Positions 10,347-19,633 are shown, counted from the stretch's first letter. The stretch: 64,000 nucleotides of DNA from Colwellia sp. 12G3 (GCF_002836775.1 NZ_PJAQ01000068.1:434001-498000); one strand, 5' to 3'. The notes: generated by a model from the sequence alone, not told the origin. Numbers and translations: made by a program.

Positions 10347-11273
10347 CTAAAATTGCGCAGAAAAGCTGAAATGCCCCCCCTCATATTCACTTTGATTTTT
10401 ATCACCCGAAACTGAATTATAACCAGCTTGTATTGAGTAATTATTATCTATGAAATAACGAACACCGACACTATAAAAATCATTATCTGCATACGTAACT
10501 GACACCGATGTTTTATCGTCATAATAGTAGCTACCATTGATACTCCAGTAATCCTTTGAAAAAGCATTATCACGGTTATTTAGAGTATAACTCCCGCCAA
10601 GTACCAAGTAACTTTGCTCTGCAATACCAAAAAAATATTGAGATGACAACTGATGAACATCAAAACTGTCATCAACACCATAGGTAAAACCAATGTAATC
10701 TGTGTCTGCTAATTGTAAATTATAGCGAGCGCTATAGCTAAATGTGTCTTCGCCATCTTCATCCTCGAGATAGCCGGCTTGAATTACAAAGTTATCAGTA
10801 AACAAGTAACCTAACTTTACTGATAAATCGTTACCACTGTCATCATAAGAAAATTCATTGTAATCTCGTCTGGATTTGTTATAGCTATAACTTCCGCCTA
10901 AAATAAAACTATTGGTAATCCACTCGCCACTAACTCCTACTTTATTGTTGCTGTAATCGCTATTAAAATTATTGTCATTATTAACAGCAAAATACTCGGA
11001 GTTCCGATTACTGGAAAAAATAGAAATAGTGCTGCTGGTATTAATATAATCAAACTCATTTAGTGGGCCTAACGACTGTCTTTCATCAAAATAGTATCGA
11101 CTAGATAATGAAAAATTATCTGAGTTTCCTTTACTAGAATAGTTATATTCTGATGCGTTAAATGAGGACTTGTTTTGTGAATAGCTTAAATGAGTAAACG
11201 ATTGGTAACTTTCAGCAAGTACAATATTAGGTAACAGTAAAGTAGCAAGACAAGATAGTTTAAATAGTTGCAA
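10347..11273 (-). CDS. Putative outer-membrane beta-barrel protein
   Basis: Function unknown. With a TTG start at 11271-11273, preceded by AAGGA, the protein has 308 residues and a clear signal peptide (LFKLSCLATLLLPNIVLAES). A longer GTG start at 11327 would add 18 residues before the signal. The mature part is rich in Tyr, Ser, Asn and Asp with alternating strands and ends HFSFSAQF, a terminal Phe typical of barrels folded by the BAM complex. The strand pattern suggests a porin-like barrel of roughly 14-16 strands. A run of seven G (C at 10374-10380 on the plus strand) lies near the C-terminus. Confidence 0.7.
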   Translation of the reverse strand: MQLFKLSCLATLLLPNIVLAESYQSFTHLSYSQNKSSFNASEYNYSSKGNSDNFSLSSRYYFDERQSLGPLNEFDYINTSSTISIFSSNRNSEYFAVNNDNNFNSDYSNNKVGVSGEWITNSFILGGSYSYNKSRRDYNEFSYDDSGNDLSVKLGYLFTDNFVIQAGYLEDEDGEDTFSYSARYNLQLADTDYIGFTYGVDDSFDVHQLSSQYFFGIAEQSYLVLGGSYTLNNRDNAFSKDYWSINGSYYYDDKTSVSVTYADNDFYSVGVRYFIDNNYSIQAGYNSVSGDKNQSEYEGGHFSFSAQF

Positions 11274-11464
11274 AGGGTATATCCTTATTATTTTGATCCA
11301 TGTTAAAAAGCAAAACAAATATGACACTAAAGTTTTATGAAATCTACTAATCCATTAATAATATTACACTTTTCATACAAATCACCCACAAAACAACACA
11401 ATAATAAAATACTATCCCTTTACTGGTATCGCTCGGTATACTAGCCGATATAATTATTTTATTG

Positions 11465-11734
11465 ATGACTAAAATGAGCACGATTAAATTCTCAAGCACA
11501 GAAACAGAACAACTAGTAACTAAAATCCAAGGCTATTTTTCTAATGAACTTGACCAAGATCTTGGTCAATTTGATGCAGAATTTTTATTGGATTTTTTTT
11601 CTAAAGAAGTGGGGGCTTATTTTTATAATCGTGGTTTGTTTGACGCACAAACAGTAATTGCTGCCAAGTTAGAAAATGTTGCTGAAATGGTACACGAAGG
11701 TATCAGTGAAATAGAGAAGCCTGTCAGTAAGTAG
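11465..11734 (+). CDS. DUF2164 family protein
   Basis: Small acidic cytoplasmic protein of unknown function. The sequence fits the DUF2164 pattern: an N-terminal IKFSSTETEQLVTKIQ segment, DLGQFDAEFLLDFFSKEVG, and AYFYNRGLFDAQ. Possible starts are ATG at 11465 or 11474; no strong ribosome binding site decides between them. It is a single gene followed by a bidirectional terminator shared with the convergent peptidase gene. Confidence 0.8.
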   Translation: MTKMSTIKFSSTETEQLVTKIQGYFSNELDQDLGQFDAEFLLDFFSKEVGAYFYNRGLFDAQTVIAAKLENVAEMVHEGISEIEKPVSK

Positions 11735-11750
11735 CCTTACTTTTAGTTAT

Positions 11751-11778
11751 AAAAAAACTCGCCGAAGCGAGTTTATTT
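11751..11778. terminator. Bidirectional terminator between DUF2164 gene and M3 peptidase gene
   Basis: Stem AAACTCGC (11755-11762), tetraloop CGAA, and complement GCGAGTTT (11767-11774). There is a T-rich run after the stem on the plus strand and an A7 run before it, which gives a T run on the minus strand. Confidence 0.8.
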
Positions 11779-11802
11779 TATACAACAATAGATAGTTTCT
11801 AT

Positions 11803-14001
11803 TTACTGTTCTTTATTAGTTTTTACTGGAAAGCCACGATCACGCATTAACGCTTCAACTTTCGCATCACGACCTCTAAACGCACGGTAAGCTTCACTTG
11901 GGTCAACAGCATTGCGAACACTAAATAAATGCTCTACCAATTTATCGGCAACGTCTTTATCGTAAAAACCACCAGGGGCTTGTGCAAAAGCTTCTGCCGC
12001 ATCAGACGTTAATACTTCTGCCCACATGTAACCATAATAACTTGACGCATAACCTTCACTGCTAAATATATGGCCAAATTGCGGACTACGATGACGCATG
12101 ACAATTTGCTTTGGCATTTTTAACGCTGCTAATGTCTCACGTTCAAATTTATCTGGGTCAATGCCTGTAGGGTCAACAGTATGAAACTTCATATCAACTA
12201 ACGCTGAAGCTAAATACTCAGTGGTACTAAAGCCTTGATTAAACGTTGCTGCTTGTTTTATTTTAGCAATTAGTGCTTTAGGCATAGGCTTGCCTGTTTG
12301 ATAATGCACAAGATAGTTATTAATCACTTCATCCGTTGCTAACCAACGCTCTAATAATTGAGATTGAAACTCAGTGTAATCACGTACACCTGAATTAAGT
12401 GTTGGGTACTCAACTTTAGACGCTAAAAAGTGTAAAGCATGACCAAATTCATGGAAATATGTTTCAGCATCTGACCAAGAGATCAGCGTTGGTTGCCCAG
12501 CTACTCCTTTAGAGAAATTAGAGTTATTTGATGAAAGTACATTTTTCTTGCCTTCAAACGTTGTATGACTACGATACGTAGTTGCCCATGCACCTGAACG
12601 TTTACCTTTGCGAGCAAATGGGTCTAAGTACCATAAGCCTATATGTTCACCTGAAGTTTTGTCTTTTACTTCCCAAACGCGAACATCTTCATGAAATACC
12701 GGCACAGAGCCATCAGTCACTTCTGTAAAGTTAAAGTTAAATAAACGCCCCGCAACATAGAACATAGCTTCACGTAGATTATTTAACTGTAAATACTGCT
12801 TAACTTCATCAGAGTCTAAGTCATATTTATCTTTACGTACTTTCTCCGCATAGAAACGATAATCCCATGCTTGTACTTGCTCTATACCGTCTTGTTTTTT
12901 ACCAATAGCGAGCATGTCAGCAACTTCTTCATCAACCCGTGCAATAGCAGCAGGCCAAACAGACTCCATCAAAGCAATAGCATTTTCTGGTGATTTAGCC
13001 ATACGGTCTTCTAAGCGCCATGAGGCATAGTTCTTATAGCCTAATAGGCCGACACGCTCATGACGTAACTGTAAAATTTCCGCGATAATGGCATTATTAT
13101 CAAAGTCATCACCGTTGTCTCCGCGACTATAATAGTTTTGCCAAACTTGTTTTCTTAACATGCGCTCTGTTGAATAGGTTAAAAAGGGATCCATTGAAGA
13201 ACGAGTATTGGTAATCGCATACTCACCTTCACGGTCTCGTTCGGTCGCTGCTGCTGCCGCAACATTAACAATAGAGTCAGGCAAGCCACCCAATTGAGCT
13301 TTGCTTAAGTAAACAACATAGTTTTCTTCATCTGCTAAAACATTATTACCAAATTTTGTTTGCAACTGCGCTAAACGTTGATTAATTAGGGCATAACGCT
13401 CTTTATCACTATCATTTAAGGTAGCGCCATCACGTGAAAAACTATTATACGTTAAGAAGACTAAACGTTGTTTTGCCGGACTCAGTGTTTTAACTTCATC
13501 TGAATTATAGACAGCTGAAATACGATCAAATAATTGTTGGTTTTGCTTGATGGCCGAAGAAAATGTAGATAATTTTGGTGCTAGTTCCGTTTGAATTTTT
13601 CTAAATTCAGTACTTGATTTATTAGCACTCCAAATACCGTAATAAGTGAAAATTCGATCTAAGTCACTACCCGTTTTTTCCATAGCCACGATGGTATTTT
13701 CAAATGTTGGCGCTTGCGTATTATTAGCAATCAAATCGATTTCAGCTAGATTAGCTGCCATCGCTTGTTCCATCGCTGGTACTAGCCCTGCTAAAGTTAC
13801 TTGATCAAAGGCAGGAACGCCTTGAAAAGGACCTTGCCATTTAGCCAAAAGAAGTGCTTTTGATTCGGCTACTGTTTGAACGCTCGCAGTAGCTTTATTT
13901 ATTGTATTAGCTGCGGGCTGTACATTAGTCGTTTCAGTTGCGGTTGAGCACCCCATTAAAATACTAGAAACTAAAAATGCTTTGATAAACTGAGGTTTCA
14001 T
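11803..14001 (-). CDS. dcp: M3-family peptidyl-dipeptidase, lipoprotein (Dcp-like)
   Basis: Zinc metallopeptidase of family M3 that removes C-terminal dipeptides from oligopeptides. The zinc site HEFGH is seen in AETYFHEFGHALHFLASKV, roughly two thirds along the chain, with the downstream FSSEGYASSYYGYMWAEV segment typical of the family. The start is placed at the ATG at 14001 because it gives MKPQFIKAFLVSSILMGCS, a lipoprotein signal with the lipobox LMGC, behind a GAGA ribosome binding site. The protein is then about 732 residues and probably periplasmic, anchored to a membrane, unlike cytoplasmic E. coli Dcp. Whether it is Dcp or an oligopeptidase A type is not settled; the length and sequence favour Dcp. 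Confidence 0.9.
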   Translation of the reverse strand: MKPQFIKAFLVSSILMGCSTATETTNVQPAANTINKATASVQTVAESKALLLAKWQGPFQGVPAFDQVTLAGLVPAMEQAMAANLAEIDLIANNTQAPTFENTIVAMEKTGSDLDRIFTYYGIWSANKSSTEFRKIQTELAPKLSTFSSAIKQNQQLFDRISAVYNSDEVKTLSPAKQRLVFLTYNSFSRDGATLNDSDKERYALINQRLAQLQTKFGNNVLADEENYVVYLSKAQLGGLPDSIVNVAAAAATERDREGEYAITNTRSSMDPFLTYSTERMLRKQVWQNYYSRGDNGDDFDNNAIIAEILQLRHERVGLLGYKNYASWRLEDRMAKSPENAIALMESVWPAAIARVDEEVADMLAIGKKQDGIEQVQAWDYRFYAEKVRKDKYDLDSDEVKQYLQLNNLREAMFYVAGRLFNFNFTEVTDGSVPVFHEDVRVWEVKDKTSGEHIGLWYLDPFARKGKRSGAWATTYRSHTTFEGKKNVLSSNNSNFSKGVAGQPTLISWSDAETYFHEFGHALHFLASKVEYPTLNSGVRDYTEFQSQLLERWLATDEVINNYLVHYQTGKPMPKALIAKIKQAATFNQGFSTTEYLASALVDMKFHTVDPTGIDPDKFERETLAALKMPKQIVMRHRSPQFGHIFSSEGYASSYYGYMWAEVLTSDAAEAFAQAPGGFYDKDVADKLVEHLFSVRNAVDPSEAYRAFRGRDAKVEALMRDRGFPVKTNKEQ

Positions 14002-14124
14002 TGAATATTCTCTTTTTATAGTAATTACGCTTAGTCTAGCAAGCATCGACTGGAGAGGATATATCAACAACAACCGTTTATCGCAGTAACTATACGGTTA
14101 ATCTTGTTTATATCTTTAACGCAT

Positions 14125-14154
14125 AAAAAAGGCCGACTACCTAAGTAGCCGGCC
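14125..14154 (-). terminator. Terminator after the EF-hand gene
   Basis: A 10-bp stem (14131-14140 with 14145-14154) and a CTAA loop. In the minus-strand RNA the one irregular pair becomes a G-U wobble, and the stem is followed by six U (14125-14130). This matches transcription of the EF-hand gene to its right. Confidence 0.85.
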
Positions 14155-14289
14155 CAAAGGGGAGTGGAGTTATAACAAGTCTATTAAGTAATTTTCTCTG
14201 TCCGTAAGAATGACGACTAAATGATTTGATATGGGTTGGGAGCTCCCCTTTAAACGGTGTCGAGTATGTCCGTACTCGTTATTTATTTG

Positions 14290-14646
14290 CTATTTTGTTG
14301 CCGCTGCAGTTGTGGCAACAAAATCAATTAATTCTTGTTCTGTTAGTGATTTATCCGCATTACTATCAATTTGTGTAAATGACTTTACTAACCACTCATT
14401 CTTGCCAGCAACAACTTCTTGTTGGCTTAACTTGCCATTTTTGTCAGTATCAAGTGAAGTGAAAGTAAATTTGTCGTTCGACTCTTCTACCGCTTCAACT
14501 ACTGCTGAGCTAACTGAGTTTTCTGCATGTACGACAGTGTTATCCTCAGTAGTATGAGCTAGAGCATCATCAGCATTGACGAAAAAAGAAGCCATACTTA
14601 CGGCTACAACAAATGCGGTTACTTGCGTTAAACTGATACTATTCAT
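14290..14646 (-). CDS. Secreted EF-hand calcium-binding protein
   Basis: A small exported protein of unknown role. From the ATG at 14646 (ribosome binding site GAGGA) it has 118 residues, with a signal peptide up to about residue 30 (TAFVVAVSMASFFVNADDALA). Two EF-hand loops follow: DTDKNGKLSQQEV and DSNADKSLTEQEL, each with Asp/Asn at calcium positions and Glu at position 12. It is divergent from the glrK-qseG-glrR operon. The intervening region has a sigma-54-type promoter pointing at this gene and two GlrR-type sites, so it is likely a GlrR target (inference). Confidence 0.85.
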   Translation of the reverse strand: MNSISLTQVTAFVVAVSMASFFVNADDALAHTTEDNTVVHAENSVSSAVVEAVEESNDKFTFTSLDTDKNGKLSQQEVVAGKNEWLVKSFTQIDSNADKSLTEQELIDFVATTAAATK

Positions 14647-14714
14647 GGTGATCCTCATTTTTAATATTAAAGCGTTTTATTTGCGCTAGTTAAATTCATT
14701 ATCGATAGAGACTT

Positions 14715-14730
14715 AGCATAGAATGTGCCA
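14715..14730 (-). promoter_or_regulatory. Sigma-54 (RpoN) promoter for the EF-hand gene
   Basis: On the minus strand the sequence is TGGCACATTCTATGCT. It matches the -24/-12 pattern TGGCAC-N5-TTGC with the GG and GC pairs at exact spacing and one mismatch (ATGC for TTGC). The start of transcription would be near 14704, about 58 bases before the ATG at 14646. Confidence 0.65.
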
Positions 14731-14805
14731 ACAACATCAAACTTTTGATTTAAATGAATTTTAAATCAATGTTGTTCTTTATTTCAATCTAAGCCCACAA
14801 TAAAG

Positions 14806-14823
14806 TGTCGCCAAATACCAACA
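14806..14823. promoter_or_regulatory. GlrR upstream site, near match
   Basis: TGTC-N10-AACA, one base off the GlrR pattern TGTC-N10-GACA known from E. coli glmY. It lies about 100 bases upstream of the predicted sigma-54 start, the usual enhancer distance, and between the EF-hand gene and glrK. Confidence 0.5.
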
Positions 14824-14925
14824 CAATAAAATATTAGCGATTACTATCAAGTAATACCCTTACAGAAAAAACAATAAAACATTAACTTACAATAACTTAG
14901 TGCAGAATAATTTATTACATATGCT

Positions 14926-14943
14926 TGTCTCAAAATAAAGACA
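14926..14943. promoter_or_regulatory. GlrR upstream site, exact match
   Basis: TGTCTCAAAATAAAGACA is an exact TGTC-N10-GACA palindrome. It lies about 220 bases upstream of the predicted sigma-54 start and about 80 bases upstream of glrK, so GlrR could act on both the EF-hand gene and its own operon. Confidence 0.6.
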
Positions 14944-15019
14944 CCCTTGTTTTTATTTTATTTTTATCATACAAAGGTCATCTAGTTATAATCACCGTAA
15001 AACGTTCAGGCTAAATTTC

Positions 15020-16555
15020 ATGACTCTCCTTAGCAAACTAAAAAGAAAGAAAGCATTACTAAGGCAGTTCACACTTTCCTTTTATATTTTTAGTCAGTCG
15101 CTTCTGAACAAGACTTCCATTAATAAGCTGACATTAATTGGCTTTACCTTTGTTGCTATGCCGTTAGTGATGGCTTTACTCTTTGGTGCTAATAAAGTGA
15201 GTCAATTAGCTAAGCAAAGTACTAGCGCTATTTATCATGTTGCGCAATTAACTCAACTTAACAATAAACTCGATGACACTATTGCCAAAATAGAGCGCTC
15301 GGCGAGTCAATATGTCGTACTCAAAGATGGTGAATTACTTACAGTATTTAGTCGCCACCAAAAAGTGTTAAAAAGTATCATTAAAGAAACATCAGCTAAA
15401 CAGCAAGATAATGCGCTAAAAGAGCAGCTCACATCGCTACAGGTTGAGAGCGATAGACTAAGTGCTTTGATGCTAAGTGATGTAATTGAGACGCTGTCAT
15501 TAACGCAAATTCAACAAGAATTCAAACCATTACATCTTATTAATAAAAAGCTAGAGAAACGCAGTAACTTTGTCGTTAATCAACAAGTTTTAAACATACA
15601 TCACACCACGGAAGATATTAGTAATAATATCCTTGAACGTTTATATATTATTCCTATCACTCTCTTGATTGCTGGTATTTTCATCATTTTGATCACGAAA
15701 CCGTTAAAACGGCTCACTGATAAAATAAAACTATTAGAGCAAGGAAATTTCGAACAAGAAATCAACTTGCATGGCCCTGCCGAAGTCAGGGAAATCGCAG
15801 ATGCGCTAGAGAATATGAGGCAACGCCTCCATGCACTTGAGTTACAAAAGTCGAGTTTTATTCGGCATATATCCCATGAGTTAAAAACGCCACTCGCTGC
15901 GATTAGAGAAGGCACAGAGCTTATCTATGATAATAGTGTTGGTCCCCTCAATGAGGATCAGCAAGAAATTTGCGACATCATTCGCACCAGTGTAAATCGC
16001 TTACAGCGCTTAATTGAAGACTTACTTGATTTTAATATTGTATTGGATTCAACCAGCTTACATGGCTTAGATAAAATTAGTTTATCTGAGCTAATAAGTG
16101 ATGCTTGCAACGTTAGGAAACTCGATATTAAATCTAAAAATTTGCTATTGAAATGTAATAACAGCCCTTATTATATTTACAGTAATAGCAAACAACTCAG
16201 TGTTGTTTTAGATAACATTCTTTCTAATGCGATAAAATATTCCCCCAGAGACGGAAATATCACCATAACTTATAGCAGTAGCAAGGAGTACATAACCATT
16301 AATATAATTGACCAAGGTCCTGGGATAGACCCATCACTTTGCGAGAAAGTATTTGATGCTTTTTATCAAGGGACAGCACCGATAAACAGTCAAATAAAAG
16401 GTAGTGGTTTAGGGCTAACTATAGTCAAAGAGTTATTGCTGCGCCTTAATGGCAGTATCAAAATAATACCGGCGAATAAACTCAGCGCTACCACTACAAA
16501 CGGTACCTGTGTCAGCATCACCTTACCCAATACGCAAACAGATAAAACCTTATGA
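15020..16555 (+). CDS. glrK: Sensor histidine kinase GlrK (QseE)
   Basis: Membrane sensor kinase that phosphorylates GlrR. It has 511 residues. Two membrane segments (about 36-57 and 209-226) flank a periplasmic helical sensor. A HAMP domain (about 227-275), the phospho-acceptor His286 in HISHELKTPLAAIREGTEL, and an ATPase domain follow, with N box LDNILSNAIKYSP and G boxes DQGPGIDP and GSGLGLTIVKEL. The AAIREGTEL, VGPL and FYQGTAPINSQIKGSGLGL segments resemble E. coli GlrK closely. It is followed by a QseG-like gene and glrR, overlapping the first by 4 bases, the same order as in enterobacteria. Confidence 0.92.
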   Translation: MTLLSKLKRKKALLRQFTLSFYIFSQSLLNKTSINKLTLIGFTFVAMPLVMALLFGANKVSQLAKQSTSAIYHVAQLTQLNNKLDDTIAKIERSASQYVVLKDGELLTVFSRHQKVLKSIIKETSAKQQDNALKEQLTSLQVESDRLSALMLSDVIETLSLTQIQQEFKPLHLINKKLEKRSNFVVNQQVLNIHHTTEDISNNILERLYIIPITLLIAGIFIILITKPLKRLTDKIKLLEQGNFEQEINLHGPAEVREIADALENMRQRLHALELQKSSFIRHISHELKTPLAAIREGTELIYDNSVGPLNEDQQEICDIIRTSVNRLQRLIEDLLDFNIVLDSTSLHGLDKISLSELISDACNVRKLDIKSKNLLLKCNNSPYYIYSNSKQLSVVLDNILSNAIKYSPRDGNITITYSSSKEYITINIIDQGPGIDPSLCEKVFDAFYQGTAPINSQIKGSGLGLTIVKELLLRLNGSIKIIPANKLSATTTNGTCVSITLPNTQTDKTL

Positions 16556-17145
16556 AAAAAATGAAATTTAGCGTAAGAACTTCAATAATTAGCAGGACTA
16601 AACACTGTTTTTCGATAACGTTTATTATCCTATTAGCGAGCTTATCAAGTGCTTGCCAAATTACAGCACCAGTAACTGGCACAATGACTGAGACTACTCG
16701 GGGTTCGGTTAAATATAGTCAGTATTACTTATGGTTAAAAAGCTTAAATAACAATCAGTTGTTACTGGAAGAGCATAAACAGCACTCATTACTGACGAGT
16801 GAAGTTAATGGCAAAGCACTTAGCCAAGGTAAACTCATTTTAATTTATAGTTTGCCAAATTCGACTATTCATCAGCCTTATAAAGCAAAACGACTGCTCA
16901 ATGAACATTTATTAGCGAGCAATAGCATGAGTAAAGAAAATTTGGCCTTTACCATGTTATTAAGGGATCAGTTAAATACCCAACTGCATTTACTTGAAAA
17001 ACAAACACTGTCTGAGCAAGAATTAACTAAACAGAGTGATGAGCATCACGCGATAATTGAGCAATTAAATCAACAATTAAACCATGTAAACCAGCAACTG
17101 ATGTTACTCAAACTAATTGACCAAAATATTAACGAGCGTGGCTAA
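16552..17145 (+). CDS. qseG: QseG-like outer-membrane lipoprotein
   Basis: The middle gene of the glrK-glrR operon. The signal sequence ends in a lipobox (LASLSSAC, Cys about 35), giving a lipoprotein of 197 residues. The C-terminal part (about 115-190) is Gln/Leu-rich and helical, probably a coiled coil (QLNQQLNHVNQQLMLL). In E. coli QseG activates GlrK from the outer membrane; the same role is inferred here from position, size and lipobox because sequence identity is low. It starts inside the glrK stop (ATGA overlap), which implies translational coupling. Confidence 0.75.
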   Translation: MKKMKFSVRTSIISRTKHCFSITFIILLASLSSACQITAPVTGTMTETTRGSVKYSQYYLWLKSLNNNQLLLEEHKQHSLLTSEVNGKALSQGKLILIYSLPNSTIHQPYKAKRLLNEHLLASNSMSKENLAFTMLLRDQLNTQLHLLEKQTLSEQELTKQSDEHHAIIEQLNQQLNHVNQQLMLLKLIDQNINERG

Positions 17146-17165
17146 GCCATGAGTGAGAACGTTTT

Positions 17166-18542
17166 ATGAGCCTAAGCACCCAAAAAATCCCCCGTAATTC
17201 AGCCAAAATCCTCATCGTAGACGACGATCCTAGTTTATTACGTTTACTCAGCATTCGTTTATCCGCTGCTGGCTATAATGTTGAATCCGCTGCCAATGCA
17301 AAAATAGCCTTAGGGACATTGCAAAACTTTGTTCCTCAAGTTGTTATTAGTGATTTGCGCATGGAAGGTATGGATGGCATGGCTTTATTCGAACAAATTA
17401 GAGTACAGCATCCTAATATCCCGGTGGTGATAATGACTGCCCACGGCACCATTCCTGATGCGATTAATGCAACTAAGCAAGGTGTCTTTAGTTTTTTAAC
17501 TAAGCCTTTTGAAAGCCAAGAGCTGTTAGACACTGTTGAGCAAGCAATACGCTTGCAGCCTTCAAGTGGTGAGCAAACGTGTGAAACTGAACTATGGCGT
17601 AATAATATTATTAGCCGCAGTACTGTGATGACTTCACTATTACAGCAAGCTAAACAAGTGGCTAACAGTGACTTTAGTGTACTTATTCACAGCCAAAGCG
17701 GTACCGGTAAAGAACTGCTGGCAAAAGCTATTCATCAAGCCAGTAATCGTAAAGATAAGGTTTTTACTGCCATCAATTGTGCAGCGATCCCTGAACAACT
17801 ACTTGAGTCTGAGCTATTTGGTCACATTAAAGGAGCATTTACCGGTGCAGAAAGAAATCACCAAGGTTTATTTCAAGCAACCGATGGCGGAACTTTATTC
17901 TTAGATGAAATTGGAGATATGCCACTAAGCTTTCAAGTGAAACTATTACGCGTTTTACAAGAAAGAGAAATCAGACCGGTAGGCAGCACGCAAGCGGTCA
18001 AGGTGGATGTACGCATCATATCGGCAACGCATGTTAATTTAACTAAAGCCATTAAAACAGGTACCTTTAGAGAAGATTTGTATTACCGATTGAATGTGGT
18101 TGAGTTGGAATTACCAACATTAATGCAACGCCGAGAAGATATTCCACTGTTAGTACAGTACTTTTTAAATCAAGCGGTTGCTCGTTCAAACGTACCAATA
18201 AAGAGCATTAGCCAAGAAGCTATGGAATTACTTATTAGTGCACCTTGGCCGGGTAATATAAGACAACTGCAGAATGTTGTAGAGCAAAGTATTGCGCTGT
18301 CGAGTGAAAGTGTCATCAGTGCAAACTTAGTAAAAAATGCATTACGTGATGATTCAACTCAATTCCCCTCTTTTCAGCAAGCGCGAGATCATTTTGAGCG
18401 GGATTATTTATCTAAATTATTAAAGATTACTGCGGGAAATGTATCTCAAGCGGCACGAATTGCTCAACGTAATCGTACCGAATTTTATAAATTATTAAAT
18501 CGTCATCATTTAGTCGCGGAATCATACCGCGAAGACTCATAA
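17166..18542 (+). CDS. glrR: Sigma-54-dependent response regulator GlrR
   Basis: NtrC-type activator, phosphorylated by GlrK, which drives sigma-54 promoters. The 458 residues hold a receiver domain (1-125, with DDD at 19-21, phospho-acceptor Asp63 in VISDLRM, Lys in FLTKPF) and a AAA+ domain (about 145-375). The latter has Walker A SQSGTGKELL, the sigma-54 contact loop GAFTGA, GGTLFLDEIGD, and ELPTLMQRREDIP with PWPGNIRQLQNVV. A Fis-type helix-turn-helix closes it (GNVSQAARIAQRNRTEFYKLL). It is 20 bases after qseG. Candidate binding sites lie upstream of the operon at 14806 and 14926. Confidence 0.93.
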   Translation: MSLSTQKIPRNSAKILIVDDDPSLLRLLSIRLSAAGYNVESAANAKIALGTLQNFVPQVVISDLRMEGMDGMALFEQIRVQHPNIPVVIMTAHGTIPDAINATKQGVFSFLTKPFESQELLDTVEQAIRLQPSSGEQTCETELWRNNIISRSTVMTSLLQQAKQVANSDFSVLIHSQSGTGKELLAKAIHQASNRKDKVFTAINCAAIPEQLLESELFGHIKGAFTGAERNHQGLFQATDGGTLFLDEIGDMPLSFQVKLLRVLQEREIRPVGSTQAVKVDVRIISATHVNLTKAIKTGTFREDLYYRLNVVELELPTLMQRREDIPLLVQYFLNQAVARSNVPIKSISQEAMELLISAPWPGNIRQLQNVVEQSIALSSESVISANLVKNALRDDSTQFPSFQQARDHFERDYLSKLLKITAGNVSQAARIAQRNRTEFYKLLNRHHLVAESYREDS

Positions 18543-18552
18543 ATATTTTATG

Positions 18553-18588
18553 TAAAAAGGAAGCCACATCAAAATGATGTGGCTTCCT
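18553..18588. terminator. Terminator between glrR and the Sel1-repeat gene
   Basis: A long stem AGGAAGCCACATCA / TGATGTGGCTTCCT (18558-18588). On the minus strand it is followed by TTTTTACATAAAATATTT, so it fits the Sel1-repeat gene best. It may also end the glrK operon transcript arriving from the other side. Confidence 0.7.
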
Positions 18589-18669
18589 AGTATGGTACCC
18601 AATCTTGGTGTAGTTTGGGAATTTAAAAAGTTTACTGGCTAATAAAGTGTAATGCTTTGGTAACAGTCT

Positions 18670-19578
18670 CTAATTAAGCTTAAAGTCTACCTTTCTCACT
18701 TTAATATTCACGCCAGCATCAGTTAACTCTTGGTAAAAATCGCCCTCTTGGCAATAACTCACTTGTCGACAAACAATCACGTACTTAAGTACGCCAGCTT
18801 TATCACTTTGCAATGCGGCTTGTTTAAACCAATACATCGCTTGGCTAAGATCCTTATCAATATATTCACCGTTCAAGTACATTTGAGCTAAGTTGATTTG
18901 CCCTTGAGCAAAACCTAATTGAGCTGAGCGACTGAAGCGCTCAAAAGCTTGCTGTAAGTTATTCTCTTGGTAACTCGATGTTTTAAAACTTAATCCCGCA
19001 ATATTTTCTCGTTTACCGGGAATATATAATGTTGAACCCAATTCAGGTTTAGGATCATTAATGTAATTTCCATAAAGCATATTTTGATCTGGCCGTTTAA
19101 TCATATAAATAGCAGAAGACTCATGCATGGTTTTTAACTGGGACAGCTTTAAATCATAACGCTTAGACTCAAAGTAATCTTTATATCTCAATTGCCCATA
19201 TCTGATACTATCTTTTAGTGATTGTTGACGAAGATAAAAAACATTACCGTAAAGCAGCGTCACAATATCACCGGTGATATCGACGACTTTGGCAATGCGA
19301 TATTTTTCATTCGGTCTAAGATTTTCACTAAGAATACGAAAGTCTAAAAAATAAATATCATTCACTTTCGGGCTAACAAGGTAGGCTAAGCTGTTATCAT
19401 CATCTTGTATGGACTGGTTTGATTTTTTATAAATAAAAAGACACAACGACACTAAGACAATAACCTTTAACGCGTTAGCAACCGTAAAATGACTCTGAAG
19501 TCTGATAACTGCGAGCCTCGCTTTTACTGTTGTCTTCATCGTACTGTCAATTCCATTTTGTGCTTTGACGTTATCCAT
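18670..19578 (-). CDS. Membrane-anchored Sel1-repeat protein
   Basis: Function unknown. The 302-residue protein has a short cytoplasmic N-terminus and one membrane segment (about 36-50, ALKVIVLVSLCLFIYKK). A middle region lacks recognised motifs (about 55-200), and a C-terminal Sel1/TPR-like repeat follows (AFERFSRSAQLGFAQGQINLAQMYL, then NGEYIDKDLSQAMYWFKQAA). Sel1 repeats usually mediate protein contacts. It has its own terminator downstream. The start at 19578 is followed quickly by in-frame Met codons (residue 14), so it could be slightly shorter. Confidence 0.65.
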   Translation of the reverse strand: MDNVKAQNGIDSTMKTTVKARLAVIRLQSHFTVANALKVIVLVSLCLFIYKKSNQSIQDDDNSLAYLVSPKVNDIYFLDFRILSENLRPNEKYRIAKVVDITGDIVTLLYGNVFYLRQQSLKDSIRYGQLRYKDYFESKRYDLKLSQLKTMHESSAIYMIKRPDQNMLYGNYINDPKPELGSTLYIPGKRENIAGLSFKTSSYQENNLQQAFERFSRSAQLGFAQGQINLAQMYLNGEYIDKDLSQAMYWFKQAALQSDKAGVLKYVIVCRQVSYCQEGDFYQELTDAGVNIKVRKVDFKLN

Positions 19579-19633
19579 TCATCATCCTTAAGTTTTAAAT
19601 GCCAATTGAAAATAAGAGCCTGAAGTAGTTACG

